Positions 9,030 to 16,923 of a DNA stretch of 64,000 nucleotides are shown one piece after another. Position 1 is the stretch's first letter. Every line of letters starts with the position of its first letter. The notes below the pieces were generated by a model. That model made no database searches. It was not told the DNA's origin and saw only the letters and a list, made by a program, of their open reading frames with translations. The stretch is taken from contig NZ_JAMKOJ010000008.1 of NCBI RefSeq assembly GCF_023700755.1, forward strand, positions 111,226-175,225, read 5' to 3'. Source of the stretch: Allorhizobium sonneratiae. Its GTDB lineage: Bacteria > Pseudomonadota > Alphaproteobacteria > Rhizobiales > Rhizobiaceae. The position numbers and the translations under genes are program-made.

Positions 9030-10097
9030 TCAGCCTTGACCCTTGTAGATAAGCCAGCTTTTGGTCGGCTCGCGTTGTATTTCTTCATTATAGGCGCGAA
9101 TGCAGTTTCGGCCGCTGTTCTTGGCATTGTAAAGGGCGACGTCGCTACGTCCGTAAAGTTCTGATGCATCCTGACAGTTGACGGCAAAAGCATAACCTAG
9201 CGACACGGTGATCGGACCGTAATTCACTCCGGTCCGTGAATTGCGGAAGGGGGTCGCCTCAATACTGGACCTGATCTTTTCGCACATGGCCTGCATGTCT
9301 TCACTCGAGCCTTCGGCAATGACGGCGAATTCTTCGCCCCCAGTTCTTGCGGCAAAAGTCTCGCGCGACAGGCAGGCGCGGATGAGGCCGGCGACAATGG
9401 CCAGAATCTTGTCACCAACCGGATGACCGAATGTGTCGTTGACGGTCTTGAAATGATCGATATCGATCAGGATCAGCGCGATTGAAGCAGACGGTGTCTG
9501 ATTGAAAAGATTGGCCATCCGCTCATCGAAGGCACGACGATTGGAAAGACGTGTCAGCGAATCGGTGTTGGCGATACGCTTGTATTCATCAAGTTCACGC
9601 CGCACGGCATCCATATCTGCGGATTTCTGGTTAAAACTGGCAACCGTCTTTTCACCACGTGCCATAGTGTCGCCCGTTGCCTGGCTCAGAAGAGTAATCG
9701 CATTGCGCACAAGTTCGACACTGGCCAGATTCTTGGCATTGATCCGGCCATTGGTTTCCTCAAGCAGGTCACTGTAGATTCTAAGGGCGCTTTGTTCCTG
9801 CTTGAGCAGGCGTACAATATTGTCCAGTTCGTTTGTCAGTCGGGAATGTGCGTTTTCGACCAGTCGATTCGAATTATGAGAAAAAAATTCCTCCGAAATT
9901 ATATCGAGATCTTCCTGCGTGGCTTTAGCGCCAAGGGCGACAAGGCGCCGCGTCAAAGCAGGATTGGAGCCGATATAAGCCTCATAAAACAATTCATAGT
10001 TGCGTGGCAGCGGCGAAACTCCCATATTGCGCATGGCAAAAAGAATTTGCGCAGCAAGATCACCGTTTTGTCCCCTGTTTGTTGACGCTGAATTCAT
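9030..10097 (-). CDS. GGDEF-domain diguanylate cyclase
   Basis: A 355-residue protein predicted to make cyclic di-GMP from two GTP. The C-terminal GGDEF domain (about residues 175-335) has the metal motif DIDHFK (212-217) and an intact active site GGEEF (253-257). The usual inhibitory RxxD motif five residues upstream reads RETF, so product feedback may be weak. The N-terminal ~165 residues are helical, without membrane segments, and hold a conserved-looking PRNYELFYEAYIG stretch found in several rhizobial cyclases; the signal it senses is unknown. It converges on zur with a 27-base gap. Confidence 0.93.
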   Translation of the reverse strand: MNSASTNRGQNGDLAAQILFAMRNMGVSPLPRNYELFYEAYIGSNPALTRRLVALGAKATQEDLDIISEEFFSHNSNRLVENAHSRLTNELDNIVRLLKQEQSALRIYSDLLEETNGRINAKNLASVELVRNAITLLSQATGDTMARGEKTVASFNQKSADMDAVRRELDEYKRIANTDSLTRLSNRRAFDERMANLFNQTPSASIALILIDIDHFKTVNDTFGHPVGDKILAIVAGLIRACLSRETFAARTGGEEFAVIAEGSSEDMQAMCEKIRSSIEATPFRNSRTGVNYGPITVSLGYAFAVNCQDASELYGRSDVALYNAKNSGRNCIRAYNEEIQREPTKSWLIYKGQG

Positions 10098-11373
10098 TTT
10101 TATTGTCCCACGTTTTCTCCCTGTCGGTTGCCCTGTACGATGTTCAGTCAGGCAAACCCTTACCCCGACAGCAAGTCTATATTTTGTCGTTCCAAGCTCT
10201 CTTCATTGTCGAAATGCAGCCTGATTCTGTCTTGCAGAACGTTATCTGTATGTGCATGGCTGGCAGCAAGAGGAAGGCTTCATTCTCCGCCAAGCGCTTT
10301 GCCTGCTATGACATCATGTGTTTCATTAAACACATTGAACTTTCTGTAAATATTTAAATTTACAGCATAATTCCTTAAATCTCTGCCGACTTTATATGGT
10401 TGTAACTGCAGCATTATTTTCAATGCCTTACAGAGAGGCTCGTAAAATAGTCATTTTTCATGCCTCATCCTGAAGCCTCTTTCTATCAAGCTCTGAAGTG
10501 AAAAATGTCTGCAGTTTATGATTGCATATTTTCTATGAAGGCCTTTGCATGTTTTCAATCTGTGGAAAGTTCTGTTGCTGCCAGATACAATCCATAATCT
10601 GTCTAACTTGCGTTGCGGCAAATAGAAAAAATGAATCATGCTCGCATTCGCAATAATGATTGTATTTAATCGATATTGATTAAAATGAAAAGCATAGTTC
10701 CGTGCAATTGGTGTGGCCGCAAAGTTTTTTTCAATTGCTTGCTCAACAAAATCAGGATTTTTCAGAGGGGATCCCTGTTGTTGTCTGACTATGCGGGGCC
10801 CATCACTCCCATCGACGTTTACGGCATCCTGACGGATCTCAGGCCTTCAGACGGCGACAGTTTTTGTGCGCAGATCAACATTCGGAGAAAAGGAATTTTA
10901 CAGCTGTGGGCGCATTTCTGCAGGTTGCGACCTTTATGATGCGTTAGCGTGATGGCAACCGTCCTGATCGTCGTATAGGCCATCGTATTTCGTAGTATTA
11001 TTTTATCAATACACGAAATAAATTAATATAATATAATTTCGTCATCCAAGATTTATACTTGCAAAATATCGACAAAAATATAACGATAATATTTGAAATT
11101 AATTCAATTATAAATCATGATTTCGTACTTTCGATTTTTATATATGAATTTTTAATATCTAATATAAATTATGATATACATGGATATTCCGTTTATCAAT
11201 GTCAGATTATAGGGGTTTTTTGAAAAAAACGCCGATTAATCCATAAAATTTATGGTATGCGAAATTTGGCAACCGAGTTGCGAGTAAAGCGTCGTGGAGT
11301 GTCCCGCTTTGCAGCATGGTGCTGCCAGAGATGGATCCCTGGCAGCAGTCTCGCGCGTTATACGCAACTGCCA
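10098..11373. other. Long gene-poor, partly very AT-rich region
   Basis: About 1.28 kb between the cyclase start and the phosphodiesterase stop. The part 10980-11250 is strikingly AT-rich compared with the rest of the window. It holds a palindrome at 10344-10365 (arms CTGTAAAT / ATTTACAG), a hairpin at 10986-11020 (TATTTCGT / ACGAAATA plus an inner GTATT / AATAC) and a hairpin at 11321-11346 (GCTGCCAG / CTGGCAGC). A small open frame at 10676-10939 (TTG start, 87 residues, no recognised family) is not convincing as a gene. Confidence 0.6.
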
Positions 11374-13362
11374 TTAGAGCAGCAGACGATATTTTGCGAA
11401 CCCATTCGCGCCGTCACCGGCGTCCTCGATTTTTGCGCCGACGACTTTACCCGCAAAAGCGCGTCCCTTCGGCCCTGTCTCAAACACGGCAGTTGTTCCG
11501 GGCATGGGCGCAAAATGCCAGTTTCCGTCCGCCGATGGATTGATCGTGCCCTCGGAGACAATGTAGCGCACGATGACATCGCGATTGGTGTCCGGGCCGA
11601 CAAAGATGACCTTGCTTGCGTTGATGCCAGGGAAATTGCCACCGCCGCCAGCACGGTAATTGTTAGTCACGACGACAAACTGCTGTTTCAGATCAATGGG
11701 TTTTCCCTGATAGCTCAGATTTTTGATGCGGCTTGCATCTGCGTGGATCAGCTTGCCGTCTTCATCGTAACGGGCGGGCTGGGAAAGATCGATTTCATAG
11801 GTCACGCCATCAATGACATCATAGTTGTAGGACGGGAAGCTGGGATTGATCAGCGGCGCATCCTTGGCACCCGGCTTGACCTCATGGAAAATGCCAGCCG
11901 ACATGTCCAGCCAGTCTTTCACGTCCTCTCCGGTCACCAGCACGGCCTGAACGGTGTTGGGATAGAGATAAAGGTCGGAGACATTCTTGATGGCGATGTC
12001 GCCCGCCGGAACGTCGGTATAATAATCCGGTCCGCCACGGCCGCCGGATTTGAAGGGAGCTGCCGCCGACAGCAGCGGATAGTCCTTGTATTTCGTCTCC
12101 TTCAGCATGGTCTTGATATACCAGAGCTGGGCATTGGAGACGATCTGCACCGACGGATCATCGGCCACAAGCGCGAAATAGGAGTAAAGCGGCGCGGAGG
12201 TCTTGCCAACCGGCGTGCGCACATAGGCCAGCGTCGCCTCATGTTCCTTTTCGACGGCGGCGACGATTTCCGGCTTGTCCTTGACATCGGCAATCACTTT
12301 ACGGGCTTCGTCACGATGATAGATCGGACGGGCCTCGCTGGTGAAATCGACGATCTTCCAGCTCTTGCCGTCTTTTTCCAAGAGCAGGTCGATCAGCCCC
12401 ATATGCGAGCCCCAGAAACCGGCCATCACGGCGGGCTTGCCCATCAGCGTGCCTTTCACCGGGTCAGCACCTTTGATGCCGTCCCAGGTTTTCGGACCGG
12501 GGAAGACGAGATGCTGATGGCCGGTGAAAATCGCGTCAATCCCGTCAACGCCGGCAAGATAAAGCGAGGCATTTTCCATACGATCAGATGGGCCGCTGCC
12601 ATCGATGCCGGAGTGGGAGAGCGCAATGACGATATCGGCACCCTGTTCCTTCATCACCGGCACCCAGGCCTTTGCCGCCTCGACGATATCGCGGGTCTGG
12701 GCCTTGCCCTCGAGATTCTTGGCATCCCAGACCATGATCTGCGGCGGCAGGAAGCCGATGAAGCCGACCTTGACGGTGTTTTCCTGTCCGCTACCATCCT
12801 TGATCTTTTTGTCGAGGATGATGAAAGGCTTGAAATAGAGATCATCCTGTTTCGGATCGGAAGCCAGCTGGCCTTTGGTCAGGTTGGCGCAGACGATGGG
12901 AAATTTTGCCCCGGCCAGCGTGTTGAACATAAAATCGAGGCCGTAATTGAACTCGTGATTGCCAAGCGTACCGCAATCATAGCCAAGAACATTCATCGCC
13001 TTCATCACCGGATGCACGTCACCGGCCTTCATGCCTTTTTTGTAAGCCATGTAATCGCCCATGGGGCTGCCCTGCAGAAGATCGCCATTGTCGATCAGCA
13101 TGGAATTTGTGGCTTCGGTGCGGATCTTGTCGATCCAGCTTGCCGTACGCGACAGGCCAAGCGTGTCATTCGGCTTGTCGGCATAATAGTCGTAGGGCAG
13201 AAGGTTGACGTGGATGTCGGTGGTTTCCATCAGCCGCAGATGGGCCTGATTGGCTGCAGCGCGGGCGCTGAACGGGTGGAGAACCACCAGAGCGCCGGTT
13301 GCGGCAAGCCCTCCGAGAAGATAGCGGCGACTTATGGGATGGCTGTCGTGAAAGAGAGACAT
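11374..13362 (-). CDS. cpdB: 2',3'-cyclic-nucleotide 2'-phosphodiesterase / 3'-nucleotidase
   Basis: A 662-residue exported metallophosphoesterase that opens 2',3'-cyclic nucleotides and removes the 3'-phosphate, scavenging nucleosides and phosphate in the periplasm. The N-terminus has a twin-arginine-like signal (SRRYLLGGLAATGALVVL). The catalytic domain shows METTDIHVN, IDNGDLLQGSP and LGNHEFNYG, the di-metal motifs of the family. The C-terminal 5'-nucleotidase domain includes the substrate-binding NNYRAGGGG segment. Length fits the family. A longer antisense frame on the other strand is a shadow. Confidence 0.95.
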   Translation of the reverse strand: MSLFHDSHPISRRYLLGGLAATGALVVLHPFSARAAANQAHLRLMETTDIHVNLLPYDYYADKPNDTLGLSRTASWIDKIRTEATNSMLIDNGDLLQGSPMGDYMAYKKGMKAGDVHPVMKAMNVLGYDCGTLGNHEFNYGLDFMFNTLAGAKFPIVCANLTKGQLASDPKQDDLYFKPFIILDKKIKDGSGQENTVKVGFIGFLPPQIMVWDAKNLEGKAQTRDIVEAAKAWVPVMKEQGADIVIALSHSGIDGSGPSDRMENASLYLAGVDGIDAIFTGHQHLVFPGPKTWDGIKGADPVKGTLMGKPAVMAGFWGSHMGLIDLLLEKDGKSWKIVDFTSEARPIYHRDEARKVIADVKDKPEIVAAVEKEHEATLAYVRTPVGKTSAPLYSYFALVADDPSVQIVSNAQLWYIKTMLKETKYKDYPLLSAAAPFKSGGRGGPDYYTDVPAGDIAIKNVSDLYLYPNTVQAVLVTGEDVKDWLDMSAGIFHEVKPGAKDAPLINPSFPSYNYDVIDGVTYEIDLSQPARYDEDGKLIHADASRIKNLSYQGKPIDLKQQFVVVTNNYRAGGGGNFPGINASKVIFVGPDTNRDVIVRYIVSEGTINPSADGNWHFAPMPGTTAVFETGPKGRAFAGKVVGAKIEDAGDGANGFAKYRLLL

Positions 13363-13551
13363 GTGTGGCTCCTGGCGCTGGGTTTGGATCCGGAAGCATC
13401 TGGCGAAAGAGGGCCGGACGGTGTCGGCATTTGATAGATGTCCGACACCGTAAGGACGCTTCTTTTAAAAGCAACTGCATCCTTATCATGACAGGAGAAT
13501 GATGAGGCGCATCTTCCTATCCGCTCTCACCGGCATGATATCTGCCCCGCT

Positions 13552-15129
13552 TCACATCGAAACGGTTTTTTCCCACATCACCTTACCGGTTATCTGGCAG
13601 GTTATGGCAAGGCGAATGGTCTTGTCACCCTCATTCTGCCTGAGGCTCAGAAGAGTCGCTCCGGTTCCGCTGGAAGTTGTTCCGCTTTGCCAGAGCACTT
13701 TGCCGTTCCGGCTGTAAAAGATCAGGTTTCCATCCTCTTTCAGCAGCAGGCGACCGGGCAGGGCGGCGGCATCCTGCTGTTCCAGCATGGCCCAGAGAAT
13801 ATGGCCTGCGGCATCGCTCAGCACGGGGCCGTGTGCGGGCAGGTTGTTCAATGTCGCGCCGCCAGTGAAAGTGGTCAGCGCCTGACCGGGCAGCATGACC
13901 GGACGCATCCGGCTGTCGAGACGTGACCCATCCTGCATTTCTCCCACCAGCGGTACCTGCATCAGATAACGCAGATCCTCTGCGGTCCAGCCGTTGAAGT
14001 CCTGTGCTGCCAAAAGCACGGTCAGCTTGGCAAGCGAGGCCATCGGCGTCATGTCGGCGGGATTGAGTGCGCCGATGCCTGGAAGCCAGGCGCCGGCGGC
14101 ATAGGCGTTGTAATCCACCGCACCTTTCAGCACCTGAGTATTGTCGACAATGACCACGCCCTGATCTGCGGCCTCTTTCAATGCACGGGCAATCGCGCCT
14201 TTTTCCGGCTCGTTGGGGTTGCCGCTTGGAAAATTGCCCTCGCCATAGGCTTCCAGCACCAGCCCACGAATGCCCTCAGCTGTGACGGCGCGGATGAGAT
14301 TGGCAAGGAGCGCCGTGCCGGCCTCTGGCCGGTACCAAGCGGGAAAGGCGTTGAGCTGCATCACCGGCACCTGATCGAGCCGGTCGAAAATGGCCTGCAA
14401 TTGCGCCAGTGTGGCTGCTCGCGCTGTCGGATGATCGAGGCTGACCGCATCCGAGAGCGGAAAGGGCAGAGCATTCCTGGCGTCAAGCGTGAGCGTAATG
14501 CCATATTGACCGACATCGGGAAAATTCGGCGAGGTGAAGCCATGAAACTGATTGGCATCGGTTTTCACCACCCGGCTGCCGCGCATCAGATGGCTGTTGA
14601 AGAAGACATAGAGACCGGCAAGACCTGTGGCGGCGGCCGCCACCGCACCGCAGACATTCTGGAATGCATCGGTGTTGAAGCTCATGCCCGTGATTATTCC
14701 TGCCTGATCGGCGTGGAAAAGCGGCACCTGCGAACCGGTGAGAATGACCGGCTTGCTGAGCTGGGCAAGCGCTGTGCCATCGGCACGAAAGCGGCCTAGC
14801 AGCATGGACAGTGCCGTGCCGCTGAAATCCATCGTATCGGTGCCATGCAGCACCACCCAGCCATCGGCCTCGTCGTAATGTTCAAGAATATATCGGGCGA
14901 TCAGGCACCAGTCTGAAGGTTGCAGATTGGTGCTGTCCAGCATACCGCTCGCACTTTCCGGGAATGCGAGATCGGTGACATAATCAAGGTCGAGGCCGGG
15001 ACATGTCTGCTTGAGAATCGGATCGAGATGAATGGCAGATGCCGCCTTGAAGGCGGCGCTCGACATCGGCGCAAGGGGATTTCCGACGCAACTGATCGTG
15101 CCGCCGGTATTGATGATGGCAATCTTCAT
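13552..15129 (-). CDS. Asparaginase with C-terminal lectin-like domain
   Basis: A 525-residue protein. Residues 1 to about 390 are an asparaginase/glutaminase-type domain: TGGTI at 8-12 and HGTDTM at 95-100 carry the catalytic threonines, with DSTN at 65-68 and LTGSQVP after them. It should hydrolyse asparagine or a related amide. The last ~120 residues are extra compared with normal asparaginases (about 330 residues) and include KEDGNLIFYSRNGKVLW (from 464), resembling the sugar-binding repeat of bulb-type mannose lectins (QxDxNxVxY). No signal peptide is seen, so it is probably cytoplasmic. It lies 24 bases after the DUF1203 gene on the same strand, probably in one operon. Confidence 0.88.
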   Translation of the reverse strand: MKIAIINTGGTISCVGNPLAPMSSAAFKAASAIHLDPILKQTCPGLDLDYVTDLAFPESASGMLDSTNLQPSDWCLIARYILEHYDEADGWVVLHGTDTMDFSGTALSMLLGRFRADGTALAQLSKPVILTGSQVPLFHADQAGIITGMSFNTDAFQNVCGAVAAAATGLAGLYVFFNSHLMRGSRVVKTDANQFHGFTSPNFPDVGQYGITLTLDARNALPFPLSDAVSLDHPTARAATLAQLQAIFDRLDQVPVMQLNAFPAWYRPEAGTALLANLIRAVTAEGIRGLVLEAYGEGNFPSGNPNEPEKGAIARALKEAADQGVVIVDNTQVLKGAVDYNAYAAGAWLPGIGALNPADMTPMASLAKLTVLLAAQDFNGWTAEDLRYLMQVPLVGEMQDGSRLDSRMRPVMLPGQALTTFTGGATLNNLPAHGPVLSDAAGHILWAMLEQQDAAALPGRLLLKEDGNLIFYSRNGKVLWQSGTTSSGTGATLLSLRQNEGDKTIRLAITCQITGKVMWEKTVSM

Positions 15130-15153
15130 GAAATCCCCTCCGCTTATGTTTTA

Positions 15154-15639
15154 TCACCCGGGCGAGCGATCTTCCGCCCGGTCGATCCGGCACTGATAAC
15201 AATTATTGCGTGCCGAACGGACATGCACATAAGCGATTTCCGTCCGTTCGAGAAGGGCCGAAGCGCGATCGACAATGGCTTCGGTTGCCGTCACGGCGCC
15301 TGTTCCATAAACGATGCGATGATCGTCACCGTAACCCCGCAGGATATAATCCTGGCTTTCCAGCATGGGGGGAAGCCTGTTGCTCGCCTCGTAGCGGGTG
15401 CATTCTTCGGCATGAAGAAAAAGCGGTCCGGTTTCCGCATAGGGTTGAAGGGCGGGAAAGGGCCGGTACGCCAGAGTGAGGCAGGGCTCTCCCGCGGCAA
15501 TCATGTAAAGGCAATGACGGCAGGGATAGCCGCCGGGAGAAATATCCCTTTCCGGTAAAAGCCCATAGGCATCCGGCGATCCCTGGCGCAGCGCCTTGAC
15601 GGCGTCAGAAGGCAGGGCGGTGAAGTGAACGGCAACCAT
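15154..15639 (-). CDS. DUF1203 family protein
   Basis: A 161-residue protein of unknown role in the DUF1203 family. The segments CRHCLYMI near the N-terminal third and VHVRSARNNCYQCRI at the C-terminus hold CxxC pairs that could bind a metal; YGTG and FLHAEEC are also family-like. ATG at 15639 is chosen over an upstream in-frame start at 15678 because AGAGAG lies 7 bases before it. It is upstream of the asparaginase-lectin gene in the same direction. Confidence 0.8.
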   Translation of the reverse strand: MVAVHFTALPSDAVKALRQGSPDAYGLLPERDISPGGYPCRHCLYMIAAGEPCLTLAYRPFPALQPYAETGPLFLHAEECTRYEASNRLPPMLESQDYILRGYGDDHRIVYGTGAVTATEAIVDRASALLERTEIAYVHVRSARNNCYQCRIDRAEDRSPG

Positions 15640-15715
15640 GGCGGTACTCTCTTCTGTTGGCGATACCGGCATTGTCATGGTTCAGACTTGGGATTCCACC
15701 CGATTCCTGCGCCTC

Positions 15716-16063
15716 TCAGATAGGACGGGGCAGATGATCGTACACGTCTTTCAACTGTTGCAGGCGGATGTCATAGGCCTTGCGGATACAGGCGGCATCG
15801 GGCCCGCAGGCTTGCCGGGTTTTGAGCCAGGCGGCCTGCTGATCCTGAAGATCGCCACGGCTGCCCATGGCGAGAAGCCCGGAGAGAAGATCGAAAGTGG
15901 TGACCATCTTCACATCGAGATCGTTGAGGTCGCGATTGGCGCAGATGGTCTTTTCATCAGGCATGAGACTGGCTTTGGTGCAGTCGAAACTCGCTGCAAC
16001 GGCCATGCGCGGATAGGGCAGAGCCAGGGCCGCTACCGCCAAAACAATCATCGGCAATCGCAT
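15716..16063 (-). CDS. Secreted LprI-like small protein
   Basis: A 115-residue exported protein with a clear signal peptide (cleavage about after PRMAVA). The mature part is typical of the lysozyme-inhibitor LprI N-terminal family: FDCTKA, four cysteines likely forming two disulfides, and the helical segment QAAWLKTRQACGPDAACI. Some family members inhibit lysozyme; for most the role is unproven. AGGAG lies 7 bases before the ATG. It is the first gene of a minus-strand group with DUF1203 and asparaginase. Confidence 0.82.
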   Translation of the reverse strand: MRLPMIVLAVAALALPYPRMAVAASFDCTKASLMPDEKTICANRDLNDLDVKMVTTFDLLSGLLAMGSRGDLQDQQAAWLKTRQACGPDAACIRKAYDIRLQQLKDVYDHLPRPI

Positions 16064-16160
16064 AAGACAATCTCCTCTCTGGGCTGGTTTTAGAACGCAA
16101 TTCGATCTGATCGAATCAGAACGGCGGCCTCATCTTTTCTTTTCGATTCATAATCTTGAT

Positions 16161-16189
16161 CGTCCTCGTTTCACTCCGACCGGATTATG
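16161..16189. repeat. 29-bp dispersed repeat, copy 1
   Basis: Matches 42149-42177 at 28 of 29 bases. The core holds a near-palindrome, TCCGACCGGA. It is intergenic, upstream of the lipoprotein gene. Confidence 0.75.
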
Positions 16190-16369
16190 ATCTGAAAACG
16201 AAAGAGGGTGGATGAGAGTTCCGTTTTTATCGGGATGGCGGGAAAAACAACTCCTGTCACGCAGGCACGCAAAAGTGATTGGACTGTCCTTGCAGGAGAC
16301 TGCGACGCTTCCCGAGCCATCTGTTGTGCGGGTGTGATTTATAAAACCTTAAGATGTGGGAGTGGGGTT

Positions 16370-16786
16370 ATGCGGGGTTTTTCATGTGCATTATTGTCGG
16401 TCGCTGTTTGTGTGTCGCTCAGTTCCTGTGTCACGACGCAAGGCTCTCATCTTCATGCACAGAACGGGATTACGGCAGTCAGTGGTGAGCGAACGAAGAT
16501 TGCTCAGGCATGGCATCTCAATCCGGATTGCACGGCTGACGGCGTGCCGAATATCCGTATTCTCCAAGAGCCGCAGCACGGCTCTGTCAATGTCGTGACC
16601 GAACCTGTCTATCCGTTGTTTGCGCGAGGAGTCTTGGCCAAATGCAGGACCAAAAAAGTGCGCGGCACCGTGGTCTATTATACATCCGCCCCCCATTATC
16701 TCGGGCCTGATCGTGTCCGTACCCGCTCATCCTTCCAGATGGGCGGAGTTGCCGATGTGGTGACAAAGATCAATGTCGTCAAGTAA
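16370..16786 (+). CDS. Predicted lipoprotein, unknown function
   Basis: A 138-residue protein with a lipoprotein signal: MRGFSCALLSVAVCVSLSSC, with the acylated cysteine at residue 20. GGAG precedes the ATG at 16370; the open frame extends upstream to 16208 but that part does not look like a signal sequence. The mature part (PNIRILQEPQHGSVNV ... YYTSAPHYLGPDRVRT) looks like one immunoglobulin-like beta-sandwich with two cysteines. No family can be named. Confidence 0.75.
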   Translation: MRGFSCALLSVAVCVSLSSCVTTQGSHLHAQNGITAVSGERTKIAQAWHLNPDCTADGVPNIRILQEPQHGSVNVVTEPVYPLFARGVLAKCRTKKVRGTVVYYTSAPHYLGPDRVRTRSSFQMGGVADVVTKINVVK

Positions 16787-16879
16787 GGCGATGTAACGAT
16801 CTTTGGCTTCATTCCTGACAGTATCGTGCGTTTTCTCAAGCGCACATAAGATGCTGTAACGCCTTAAATCTAATGCATA

Positions 16880-16910
16880 ATACCTTAAACCGAATTCCGG
16901 TTTAAGGTAT
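16880..16910. terminator. Hairpin between convergent genes
   Basis: ATACCTTAAACCG pairs perfectly with CGGTTTAAGGTAT around a 5-base loop. It sits between the lipoprotein gene (+) and the glycosyltransferase gene (-), so it can serve both. There is no strong T-tract. Confidence 0.6.
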
Positions 16911-16923
16911 TGTGTTTACGCAT

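Noticed and set aside
10676..10939. An 87-residue open frame in the AT-rich region
   Set aside because: TTG start, no ribosome site, no family, and it lies in a region without other coding signs.
11257..13434. A 725-codon open frame on the plus strand
   Set aside because: It lies antisense to cpdB, whose protein has clear catalytic motifs. The frame has no ribosome site and a composition typical of a reverse-strand shadow in GC-rich DNA.
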